Shown one piece after another: positions 5,493-11,975 of a stretch of DNA of 13,459 nucleotides. Under the pieces are notes generated by a model. It saw only the letters and a program-made list of their open reading frames with translations, had not been told where the DNA came from and searched no databases. Numbering within the stretch: the first letter of the stretch is position 1; the number at the start of each line of letters is the position of its first letter. A program made the translations under genes and the position numbers. The DNA comes from Candidatus Gottesmanbacteria bacterium (GTDB lineage: Bacteria > Patescibacteriota > Microgenomatia > 2-02-FULL-39-11), in assembly GCA_016218275.1 (NCBI GenBank), contig JACREK010000072.1:1-13459 (forward strand), given 5' to 3'.

Positions 5493-6377
5493 ATGGATAA
5501 CTTACCTAAGAAAATAACAATTATCGGCGTGGGGCTAATCGGAGGATCTATCGCTTTGGGTCTAAAAATGCATTTAGCCTCAAAAATAACGATTGTAGGA
5601 CTGTGCAGTAGAATCGAACGGACTCAAAAAGCTAAAGAATTGGGTATTATAGATGAAGTGATTGACCTCCACGCTCAACCCCTGGGGTTGAGGCTAGTCA
5701 CTTTGATTATCCTAGCTACTCCAGTTGAAGAAACAATTAAGCTTCTTAAATTCCTTTCCAAGATAAAGTTTAAGAACTGTCTGATCATCGATGTAGGAAG
5801 CACGAAAGAATTTGTCATAAATGCTGCTAAACAACTATTGGGCCCAAACATTTCGTTTATCGGTACTCATCCGATGGCGGGAAGCGACTCTTCCGGCTTT
5901 GAAAATGCCGATCCATTTTTATTCCAAAACAAACCTTGGATTATTTGTCCGGCTGAAAATATTATCAAAGAACAATTAAAGTTAGTTGAAGCGCTGATAA
6001 AGATATTAGGGGCAAAAAAGATGATTATGAGAGATGCAAAACATGATCAATTTACGGCTTTTGCCAGCCATCTTTCTTTAGTAATTTCCAGTATTTTAAT
6101 TTCTACAGTTGCCAAACAGAGACAATGGAGAAAAATTGCCCAAATTGCTTCAACCGGATTTCGAGATACCACAAGATTGGCAAGTCATAATCCACGAATG
6201 AAAACTGATATTGTTTTATCCAACAAAGAAAATCTTATAAAAGCACTTAACGCAACTAGAATAGAAATTGATCGTTTCATTGAAGTGTTACACAGTGGCA
6301 ATACTGATAATCTATTCAACTATTTTAATCAGACAAAAATTATCAGAGACAACTGGCTCTCAACTTATTTTAACTAA
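5493..6377 (+). CDS. tyrA: Prephenate dehydrogenase
   Basis: Oxidatively decarboxylates prephenate to 4-hydroxyphenylpyruvate with NAD(P)+, the tyrosine branch. The 294 residues start with the Rossmann motif GVGLIGGS (12-19) and contain ILATPVEET (73-81), DVGSTKE (100-106), HPMAGSDSSGFENAD (126-140), the helix with HDQFTAFASHLSL (184-196) and TGFRDTTRLA (221-230). These are the usual substrate and NAD sites of the family. There is no ACT domain and no fused mutase. A 19-base palindrome encoding AQPLGLR (61-67) lies between the second Rossmann strand and the ILATPV strand, in a surface segment. An arogenate-specific variant cannot be excluded from sequence. The gene begins 1 base after the mutase and is followed by a repeat hairpin leading into aroB. 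Confidence 0.94.
   Translation: MDNLPKKITIIGVGLIGGSIALGLKMHLASKITIVGLCSRIERTQKAKELGIIDEVIDLHAQPLGLRLVTLIILATPVEETIKLLKFLSKIKFKNCLIIDVGSTKEFVINAAKQLLGPNISFIGTHPMAGSDSSGFENADPFLFQNKPWIICPAENIIKEQLKLVEALIKILGAKKMIMRDAKHDQFTAFASHLSLVISSILISTVAKQRQWRKIAQIASTGFRDTTRLASHNPRMKTDIVLSNKENLIKALNATRIEIDRFIEVLHSGNTDNLFNYFNQTKIIRDNWLSTYFN
5674..5692. repeat. In-frame palindrome inside tyrA
   Basis: CTCAACCCC-T-GGGGTTGAG is a perfect 19-base palindrome around a single T, followed by GCTA. The insert before pheA has the same plan: TGCACCCT-T-AGGGTGCA, then AGGCTAA. The two probably belong to one repeat type. In tyrA the reading frame stays open and the peptide QPLGLR replaces part of the linker before the ILATPV strand. 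Confidence 0.6.
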
Positions 6378-6395
6378 AGCTATGTTTACACTGAG

Positions 6396-6448
6396 CCCTT
6401 CGAAAACTCAGGGTAAACGCCGAAAGGTTTACCCTGAGGAACGAAGGG
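6396..6448 (+). repeat. Long hairpin repeat overlapping the aroB ribosome-binding site
   Basis: CCCTTCG (6396-6402) and CGAAGGG (6442-6448) enclose a second perfect pair, CTCAGGGTAAAC (6407-6418) and GTTTACCCTGAG (6427-6438), around an 8-base loop. The 53-base unit contains two copies of the CCCTGAG/CGAAGGG repeat head to head and fills most of the tyrA-aroB gap. GAAGGGAG (6443-6450), the only good Shine-Dalgarno for the aroB GTG at 6456, lies mainly within its right arm, so folding would hide it. Confidence 0.8.
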
Positions 6449-6455
6449 AGCGAAT

Positions 6456-7652
6456 GTGAATATTATTTCAAATATTAAAAATAAAATAATACCAGAAGTT
6501 CAGCAGACCACTTATTTGGTTGGATCTGATTTATTGGGTAATTTGCATAATATAGAAATTATAAAGAAGAAAAATTACGATACTTTTTTGCTATTTTCTG
6601 ATAAATCTGTTTTTAAACTCTATGGTAAATCTGTTTCTCATTCGTTAAAGAAATTAAACAAACCAGTTATAGTTTCCTTAATTCCAGCTGGAGAGCAGTC
6701 TAAGGATTTTAAACTACTGGCAAAAATTATTAAGCCATATTTTCAAAATGGTTTTACAAGAAATTCATGTTTTATATCTCTCGGCGGAGGAGTGGTAACG
6801 GATATTGGTGGTTTTATCGCAGCAATACTTTTGCGGGGCATACCAAATATCAATATCCCAACTACACTTCTTGGACAAATTGACGCAGCAATTGGAGGTA
6901 AGTCCGGAGTTAACTTTTGGCTTTCTAAAAATCTTATGTATAAAAATATGATCGGTAATATTAAACAGCCGAAACTTGTGATAAGCGATGTAGAAGTATT
7001 GAAAACTCTTCCTGAAAAAGAAATATTAAATGGACTGGGAGAAATAGTAAAATATTGGGTAGGTTGGGGGAAACCAAACTTAAGACACCTCGGACGGTGT
7101 GCGAATGCTTTATCCTGTAAGGAACTCCTCCGAGGTGGAGGGATCAGTAAAAAAGCGATTAAGACACCTCCGAGGTGGCAGGCTGAACGAAGTGAAGTTA
7201 TGACTCCTCGGATGGTGGAGGAGTTAATAAAAACAATCTCCATTTGCCAAAAAATCAAAATTGATATAGTCAAGCAAGATCCGTATGAAAAATTAGGTAT
7301 AAGACAAAAACTTAATCTTGGTCATACTATTGGCCATGCTATAGAAGGCGCTTCAAAAGGAAATCTGTCTCATGGAGAAGCGGTAAGTCTTGGTCTTATA
7401 GCTGCTGCAAAAATTAGTTTGATGTTAAAACTACTAAATTATAAAAATTATAAATTAATTACATCCACTATAAATAAATTAGGCTTACCAACAACCGTCT
7501 CAGGTATTGATATAGATATGGTGGAAAAGGCTTTGGAAATGGACAAAAAGGGAGGAAAATTTGTTTTAATTGCCGGTATTGGTAAGCTAGAGGTGGGAGT
7601 AAAAGTAGAAAAAGAGTTAATTAATAAAATTCTTAGGAAGATTATTATATGA
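6456..7652 (+). CDS. aroB: 3-dehydroquinate synthase with a repeat-derived insertion
   Basis: Cyclises DAHP to 3-dehydroquinate using NAD+ and a divalent metal. The 398 residues exceed the usual 340-360. NAD site: SLGGGVVTDIGGF (108-120). Substrate segment: IPTTLLGQIDAAIGGKSGVN (134-153). Metal ligands are Glu196 (NGLGEIVKY), His290 (NLGHTIGHAIEG) and His306 (SHGEAV). Residues about 202-254 are encoded by two copies of one palindromic repeat (LRHLGRCANALSCKELLRGG and KTPPRWQAERSEVMTPRMVE) and replace roughly 22 residues of helix normally found between KYG and the next helix; the net gain against E. coli AroB is about 31. Both copies stay in frame. The start is GTG, chosen because of GAAGGGAG five bases upstream; an ATG two bases earlier is in another frame and stops at once. 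It overlaps aroQ by 4 bases. Confidence 0.94.
   Translation: MNIISNIKNKIIPEVQQTTYLVGSDLLGNLHNIEIIKKKNYDTFLLFSDKSVFKLYGKSVSHSLKKLNKPVIVSLIPAGEQSKDFKLLAKIIKPYFQNGFTRNSCFISLGGGVVTDIGGFIAAILLRGIPNINIPTTLLGQIDAAIGGKSGVNFWLSKNLMYKNMIGNIKQPKLVISDVEVLKTLPEKEILNGLGEIVKYWVGWGKPNLRHLGRCANALSCKELLRGGGISKKAIKTPPRWQAERSEVMTPRMVEELIKTISICQKIKIDIVKQDPYEKLGIRQKLNLGHTIGHAIEGASKGNLSHGEAVSLGLIAAAKISLMLKLLNYKNYKLITSTINKLGLPTTVSGIDIDMVEKALEMDKKGGKFVLIAGIGKLEVGVKVEKELINKILRKIII
7082..7142 (+). repeat. Two-half palindromic repeat, copy A (in aroB)
   Basis: The copy starts AAGACACCTCGGACGGTG and ends with ACTCCTCCGAGGTGGAGG. The left half-site CACCTCGGA-C-GG pairs with the right half-site CCTCCGAGGTG over 11 bp with one bulged C. 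It is translated LRHLGRCANALSCKELLRGG. It shares its ends with copies B (7161-7223), C (9400-9445) and D (13379-13425), all on the same strand. Confidence 0.85.
7161..7223 (+). repeat. Two-half palindromic repeat, copy B (in aroB)
   Basis: The copy starts AAGACACCTCCGAGGTGG and ends ACTCCTCGGATGGTGGAGGAG. The half-site types are in the reverse order to copy A, yet still pair (CACCTCCGAGG with CCTCGGA-T-GGTG). It is preceded by GCGATT, as in copies C (GCAATT) and D (GCGATA). It encodes KTPPRWQAERSEVMTPRMVEE without a stop. Only 18 bases separate it from copy A, so aroB holds two copies in a row. Confidence 0.85.
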
Positions 7653-8086
7653 AAATTTTAATTATTCATGGACCTAATTTGAACATGCTGGGGAAACGAG
7701 ATCCGTCAAAATACGGCAAATTTACTCTGGATGAAATCAATAAACAATTAGACAAATTAGGTAAATCCATGAATGTATCTCTAAAATTTTTTCAATCAAA
7801 TCACGAAGGGGCAATTATTGATTTTTTGCAAAAAACTTCATCGCAAAAAGCAGACGGAGTATTAATCAATCCGGCAGCGCTGGTCAGATACGGTTATAGT
7901 TTAAGGCAAGCTTTAATCGATTTGGGTAAACCGGTTGTTGAAATCCATATGTCTGATGTAGATAAAACCGGAGTCAATAAGACAGTAAATGTTTTAGAAG
8001 ATATTCGGATTGATCAGGTGGTTGGCTTGAAAGAAAAAAGTTATTATGAAGGATTAAAAAAGCTTATAAATTACTTAAGAAAATAA
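7649..8086 (+). CDS. aroQ: Type II 3-dehydroquinate dehydratase, divergent active site
   Basis: Dehydrates 3-dehydroquinate to 3-dehydroshikimate. Its 145 residues and the flavodoxin-like fold motifs fit the type II family: IIHGPNLNMLGKRDPSKYG (5-23) with catalytic Arg17 and Tyr22, FQSNHEGAIIDFL (48-60), INPAAL (73-78) and VEIHMS (97-102) with His100. Compared with M. tuberculosis AroQ, the His81 position appears to be Arg80 here, and the usual HARE-FR segment after the conserved His is replaced by DVDKTGVNK, so the two arginines contacting substrate are not evident. The fold assignment is secure, full activity less so, although the operon context supports it. ATG overlaps the aroB stop (ATGA). 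aroA starts 2 bases after its stop. Confidence 0.9.
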   Translation: MKILIIHGPNLNMLGKRDPSKYGKFTLDEINKQLDKLGKSMNVSLKFFQSNHEGAIIDFLQKTSSQKADGVLINPAALVRYGYSLRQALIDLGKPVVEIHMSDVDKTGVNKTVNVLEDIRIDQVVGLKEKSYYEGLKKLINYLRK

Positions 8087-8088
8087 AC

Positions 8089-9393
8089 ATGTTTCTGAAA
8101 GTCAATAAAAGCCAAAATTTAAAAGGCGAGATAACAATGCCGAGGAGTAAAACGCACTCCTTTCGGGCTTTAATCCTTGCGGCGCTTGCCGATGGTATCT
8201 CTATTATTGCAAACCCAAAAATCAGCAATGATTGGAATGAGGCAGTGAAAGCACTGAAAATGTACGGAGCCAAAATTGAACAGACTGAAAATAATGTTTT
8301 TAAAATCACAGGCGTAAACGGAAAATTGAAAACACCGGATGATGTTATCAACGTGGGTAATTCCGGAACAATGTTATTTCTTATTGCGGGAGTTGCCGCT
8401 GCCTGTCCTAGTTGGTCGGTAATAACCGGAGATGAATCAATCAGAAATTTACGCAAAATATCAAAAAATCTTTTCGAACCATTCAACAATTTAGGGGTTA
8501 AAATTATTTCTACTAAAGAAGACGGCATGGCTCCGCTTCTTATCAAAGGCAAAGTTAACGGTGGAAAAACGATAATGGATGGAGTAGGCTGTCAACCGGT
8601 CTTCAGTGTCTTAATCGCTTCTGCAATGTCAGAAAAGCCGCTGGATTTATTTGTTAAAAATCCGGGAGAGAAAGCATATATTGAGCTCCTTTTATATTGG
8701 TTTAAAAAAGTTGGTCTGAAGTTTGAAAATGTTGGGGGAAAATATGAACATTATATCTTCCCCGGGAATAAATCACCAAAAGCTTTTGAAACAACTATTC
8801 CTTTTGAATGGTCAGCTCCACCATACCCATTGCTGTCAGCAATTCTAACCAAGAATTCTGAAATAAAAGTAAAAGGAATGGCTCTTGATGATCCATATGG
8901 AGATAAGTTTGTTATCAACACTTTGCAACAAATGGGAGCGGATATTTCGGTAAATAAGGAAGAATTAACTGCTCAATCAAGCAAACTCCATGGAGTTGAA
9001 GTAGATATGAATCTTATGCCAGATCAAGTCCCAACTATTGCTGTGGCTGCCTGCTTTGCAAAAGGAAAAACAATTATCAAAAATGCTTTAACTGCTCGTT
9101 GGAAAGAATGTGATAGAATTGCCGCCATCTGTAAAGAACTTAAAAAAATGGGGGCAAAAATTATTGAAAAAAAAGATGGATTAATCATTGATCAGGACGG
9201 TACCTGGAGATTACGGGGTGCAGAAGTTGCGGGGTACAAAGATCACCGTATGGTTTTATCTCTAGCTGTAGCTGGACTTGCTTCTGATGGTGAAACAATT
9301 ATTTCCGATGCAGAAATGGTAGAAAAATCATTTGAGACTTTTATCCCGGAAATGACAAAATCAGGAGCAAATTTACAACTCGAAGAACAATAA
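8089..9393 (+). CDS. aroA: 3-phosphoshikimate 1-carboxyvinyltransferase (EPSP synthase), divergent
   Basis: Transfers the enolpyruvyl group of PEP to shikimate-3-phosphate. The 434 residues form the two-domain enolpyruvyl transferase fold. Conserved sites are SKTHSFRA (20-27; Lys21, Arg26), GNSGT (90-94), GDESIR (114-119), CQP (168-170), MPDQVPTIAVAACFAKG (310-326; Asp312), RWKECDR (337-343; Lys339, Glu340, Arg343) and YKDHRMVLSLAVAGL (383-397). Several usual features differ: no Arg where GTxMR is normal (GTMLFLIAG here), LR instead of RPM after GDESIR, GCQ instead of SSQ, and Thr335 at the Asn336 position of E. coli. It is clearly in the family; UDP-GlcNAc enolpyruvyl transferase (MurA) is disfavoured by the DHR and KExDR motifs and by the operon. 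Target-site differences could affect inhibitor sensitivity, but that is unknown. Confidence 0.92.
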   Translation: MFLKVNKSQNLKGEITMPRSKTHSFRALILAALADGISIIANPKISNDWNEAVKALKMYGAKIEQTENNVFKITGVNGKLKTPDDVINVGNSGTMLFLIAGVAAACPSWSVITGDESIRNLRKISKNLFEPFNNLGVKIISTKEDGMAPLLIKGKVNGGKTIMDGVGCQPVFSVLIASAMSEKPLDLFVKNPGEKAYIELLLYWFKKVGLKFENVGGKYEHYIFPGNKSPKAFETTIPFEWSAPPYPLLSAILTKNSEIKVKGMALDDPYGDKFVINTLQQMGADISVNKEELTAQSSKLHGVEVDMNLMPDQVPTIAVAACFAKGKTIIKNALTARWKECDRIAAICKELKKMGAKIIEKKDGLIIDQDGTWRLRGAEVAGYKDHRMVLSLAVAGLASDGETIISDAEMVEKSFETFIPEMTKSGANLQLEEQ

Positions 9394-9399
9394 GCAATT

Positions 9400-9445
9400 A
9401 AGACACCTCCGAGGTGTGCGAAGCACTCCTCGGACGGTGGAGGAG
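9400..9445 (+). repeat. Two-half palindromic repeat, copy C (between aroA and aroK)
   Basis: The shortest copy, 46 bases: AAGACACCTCCGAGGTG, seven bases, then ACTCCTCGGACGGTGGAGGAG. The half-sites pair over 11 bp with one bulged C, and each half can also fold locally (ACACCTC-C-GAGGTGT; ACTCCTC...GAGGAGT). It fills most of the 64-base aroA-aroK gap. GGAGGAG at 9439-9445 is the only purine-rich Shine-Dalgarno candidate for aroK, 12 bases before its ATG. Confidence 0.85.
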
Positions 9446-9457
9446 TCAGAAACTGAT

Positions 9458-9988
9458 ATGAGAATCATTCTTATCGGTATGAAAGCTTGCGGAAAAACAA
9501 CTGTGGGAAAATTTTTATCCCAAAAATTGGGTGTTTCTTTTGTTGAATTAGATAATGAAATTGAAAAAAAACATCTCAATGATAAAAATGAAAAATTGTC
9601 TTTTAGAGAGATATTCAAAAAATATGGAAAAAAATATTTTCGAGACCTCGAAACAAATACTCTATCAGAAATATCAAAAATATTAGCAGGGAAAGATTTT
9701 GTTTTTGCTTGTGGAGGGGGGACACCGCTAAAGAATAAAAATAGAAAAATATTAAAAAATCTTGGTAAAAATATTTTCTTAGATGTAAACAGGGAAGTAC
9801 TTTTAGAAAGAATCTTAAAAGACGGATTGCCCTCCTTTTTTCCCTATCCAGATGATCCGGAAAAGTCCTTAGATGAACTTTTAAGTAAGAGACTACCAGT
9901 CTATCAGGAGTTAGCAGAGTTTACTTTGACTATTGATAAAGAAACGCCGGAGGAAATTGTTAATAAATTCTTAGAGAATATATATTAA
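9458..9988 (+). CDS. aroK: Shikimate kinase
   Basis: Phosphorylates shikimate at the 3-hydroxyl with ATP. From ATG 9458 the protein has 176 residues, the normal length. Walker A is GMKACGKT (7-14). Shikimate-binding residues appear as Asp32 (VELDNEIE), Arg62 (FRDLE), the Gly triplet 86-88 (ACGGGTPL) and Arg145 (KRLPVYQELA, the lid-to-ribose region). The frame is open back to a GTG at 9416, but that extension would be read from the repeat at 9400-9445 and has no family similarity. The ATG next to RIILIGM is therefore chosen. The stop codon lies inside the left arm of the 44-base palindrome 9978-10021. Codon use is strongly A/T-rich. Confidence 0.94.
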   Translation: MRIILIGMKACGKTTVGKFLSQKLGVSFVELDNEIEKKHLNDKNEKLSFREIFKKYGKKYFRDLETNTLSEISKILAGKDFVFACGGGTPLKNKNRKILKNLGKNIFLDVNREVLLERILKDGLPSFFPYPDDPEKSLDELLSKRLPVYQELAEFTLTIDKETPEEIVNKFLENIY

Positions 9989-10021
9989 TTCAGGTGCGGC
10001 CGCATGTCGTTTAATATATAT
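9978..10021. repeat. Symmetric 44-bp palindrome with a GCGGCCGC core between aroK and aroE
   Basis: Outer arms ATATATATTAA (9978-9988) and TTAATATATAT (10011-10021) are perfectly complementary. The core TGCGGCCGCA (9995-10004) is self-complementary and shares the same centre. Six unpaired bases lie on each side between arm and core (TTCAGG, TGTCGT). The left arm contains the last codons and the TAA of aroK. A GC-only core in such AT-rich surroundings stands out. There is no T run, so it is not a typical terminator. It is unlike the other repeats in the window, and its role is unknown. Confidence 0.7.
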
Positions 10022-10034
10022 ACTAACTGAATAT

Positions 10035-10844
10035 ATGAAAATTAATGGCGAAACTCAAATAATAGGCTTTTTTGGTTCAACATATAAAACAAGCAAAATG
10101 TATGCCATGTATAATGCTGCTTTTCATACATTAAATCTGAATTATATTTACGTTCCGTTTATTGTTAATGATTTAAAAAAGGCCGTTGAAGGAATACGTA
10201 ATTTGGGTATCAAAGGAGTTGGCGTAACCATTCCGTACAAGATTGCAATTGTAAAATATTTAGATGAACTGGATGAAAATGCCAAAAGAATCGGAGCGGT
10301 CAATGTGGTAATTAATAATAATGGAAAATTAATCGGCGGCAATACTGACGGTTTGGGGGGAGTCAAAGCTTTAAAAGAAGTCACAAAAATTTCCGGCAAA
10401 AAAGTTATTTTGTTAGGTGCAGGGGGTGCCGCCAGAGCTTTAGCTTTTGCTATAAAAGATGAAGATGGAAATTTGGTAATAGTCAACAGGACAGAAGAAA
10501 TAGGCGATGATTTGGCTAAGGCAGTCGGCAGTAAATTTATCCAATTCCACCAATTAGACAAAGAGATAAAAGATGCGGATATTCTGATAAACGCAACTTC
10601 TATAGGCATGGCTCCAAATGACAATAAATCATTAGTCGACAAGCAGTTTTTACATTCTGACTTAATAGTCATGGACATCGTAACTAATCCAAAAGAAACA
10701 AAATTATTAAAGATGGCAAAAAAAATGAGATGTAAAATAGTTTACGGAGAAAGAATGCTTTTTTGGCAAGCTGTGTTAAAATTTAAGTTATTCACTGGCA
10801 TTGGGATACCAATTAAAGTAATGGAGGAAAGTCTTTATGCTTAG
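10035..10844 (+). CDS. aroE: Shikimate 5-dehydrogenase
   Basis: Reduces 3-dehydroshikimate to shikimate with NADPH. The 269 residues show the AroE order: an N-terminal substrate domain with VGVTIPYK (64-71, catalytic Lys), GAVNVV and GGNTDGLGG (Asp of NTDG), then the Rossmann domain with GAGGAARA, the NADP-type NRT, INATSIGM and a C-terminal MLFWQAVLKFKLFTG with the substrate-binding Gln. The N-terminal SxS shikimate motif (usual form GNPxxHSLSPxMHNAAF) is altered to GFFGSTYKTSKMYAMYNAAF: the second Ser is not evident and the loop is three residues longer. The order of domains and the operon make AroE the best call; a quinate/shikimate dehydrogenase variant is a lesser alternative. It overlaps aroC by 8 bases. 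Confidence 0.93.
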   Translation: MKINGETQIIGFFGSTYKTSKMYAMYNAAFHTLNLNYIYVPFIVNDLKKAVEGIRNLGIKGVGVTIPYKIAIVKYLDELDENAKRIGAVNVVINNNGKLIGGNTDGLGGVKALKEVTKISGKKVILLGAGGAARALAFAIKDEDGNLVIVNRTEEIGDDLAKAVGSKFIQFHQLDKEIKDADILINATSIGMAPNDNKSLVDKQFLHSDLIVMDIVTNPKETKLLKMAKKMRCKIVYGERMLFWQAVLKFKLFTGIGIPIKVMEESLYA

Positions 10845-11946
10845 ATTTCTAACAGCCGGAGAATCTCATGGACCGGCGGAGATTGCCATACTGGAAGGAA
10901 TACCTGCAGGTATGAGCTTATCAGTTGATGATATTCAACCCGATCTTGAAAAAAGACGCGGTGGACTAGGTCGTGGAGGTCGGGGAAAAATCGAGACTGA
11001 TGAAGTTGAAATTCTGGCTGGAGTTCGCTTTGGAAAAACTCTCGGTAGTCCCATAGCCTTAATGGTTAAAAATTTAGACTCCGAGAATTGGAAAGTTAAA
11101 ATGTCGATAGGTGCCAAGCCAAACCACCTGGAGGGTGGATTAACTTGGCACGTTAATACAATAACCAACCCACGCCCTGGACATGCTGATTTGTCCGGTA
11201 GTTTAAAATATAATTTTGACGACATAAGAAATGTGATTGAAAGAGCTTCAGCTCGAGAAACAGTCATGAGGGTAGCGATAGGTGCAATCTGCAAGAAGTT
11301 TTTAACTGAATTTGATATTGCTATAAGCAGCCAAATAATCCAAATAGGAAAAGTACAATTGTCTAAATCATTTGATTCTAAAAAAATAGAAGAGGTAATA
11401 CTGGACGCAACTAAAAGAAAAGATACGCTTGGTGGAGTAATTGAAATAATTGCTCAAAATGTACCTCCTGGTCTTGGAAGTTATGTTCAATGGGATAAAA
11501 GGCTTGACGGAAAATTAGCAGGAAGTTTAATGAGTATCCCATCGGTAAAGGCAGTAGAAATCGGAGATGGCATTGCCAATGCTTCTTATTTGGGAAGTGA
11601 AGTTCATGATGAGATATATTACGATAAGAAGCGGAAGTTTTATCGCCAAACCAACCGAGCGGGGGGGATAGAGGGTGGTGTTTCCAATGGAGAAGATATT
11701 ATTTGCCGGATTTATCTTAAACCTTTGTCTACTCTGGGAAAGCCGTTAAATACGGTCGACATAAAAACTAAAAAGAAAACGGAAGCGCTCATAGAACGAT
11801 CTGATATCTGTGTCGTGCCTCGTGCTGGCGTAATTGCCGAATCTATGATAGCTTTTGTTTTAGCGGATGCTTTTTTAGAAAAGTTTGGCGGCGACTCGCT
11901 TTCAGAAACAAAAAGAAATTTTGCCGCTTATTTAAGGGGTTTGTAA
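10837..11946 (+). CDS. aroC: Chorismate synthase
   Basis: Makes chorismate from EPSP by anti-1,4-elimination, using reduced FMN. The 369 residues have the family signatures: GESHGPAE (8-15), RRGGLGRGGRGKIETDEVEI (40-59), GKTLGSPIAL (66-75), RPGHADLSG, RASARETVMRVAIGAI, TNRAGGIEGGVSNGEDI and RSDICVVPRAGVIAESM. Catalytic His near the N-terminus and the conserved RASARET helix are intact. The start has the best Shine-Dalgarno of the window (GGAGG, 10823-10827, nine bases before ATG 10837), which shows that SD-based initiation is used in this genome. It overlaps the aroE end by 8 bases. It is the last pathway gene before pheS, 29 bases on. Confidence 0.97.
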   Translation: MLRFLTAGESHGPAEIAILEGIPAGMSLSVDDIQPDLEKRRGGLGRGGRGKIETDEVEILAGVRFGKTLGSPIALMVKNLDSENWKVKMSIGAKPNHLEGGLTWHVNTITNPRPGHADLSGSLKYNFDDIRNVIERASARETVMRVAIGAICKKFLTEFDIAISSQIIQIGKVQLSKSFDSKKIEEVILDATKRKDTLGGVIEIIAQNVPPGLGSYVQWDKRLDGKLAGSLMSIPSVKAVEIGDGIANASYLGSEVHDEIYYDKKRKFYRQTNRAGGIEGGVSNGEDIICRIYLKPLSTLGKPLNTVDIKTKKKTEALIERSDICVVPRAGVIAESMIAFVLADAFLEKFGGDSLSETKRNFAAYLRGL

Positions 11947-11975
11947 AAAACCATCTGTCATTCTAAAATAAATAT

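Noticed and set aside
6268..6459. 63-codon ORF overlapping the tyrA end and the hairpin.
   Set aside because: It is out of frame within tyrA, ends in repeat sequence and resembles no protein I recognise.
6743..7273. 176-codon ORF on the minus strand inside aroB.
   Set aside because: It is antisense to conserved AroB motifs and to the repeats; no independent support.
7082..9445. CRISPR array, given repeated palindromic units.
   Set aside because: Units are irregularly spaced, lie in genes, differ internally and have no equal-length spacers.
9416..9457. Extended aroK start at GTG 9416.
   Set aside because: The extra residues are read from repeat copy C and precede the normal shikimate kinase N-terminus.
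11947..11975. GTCATTCT in the aroC-pheS gap as another repeat element.
   Set aside because: Only about eight bases resemble the GTCATTCC end and no partner arm is present.
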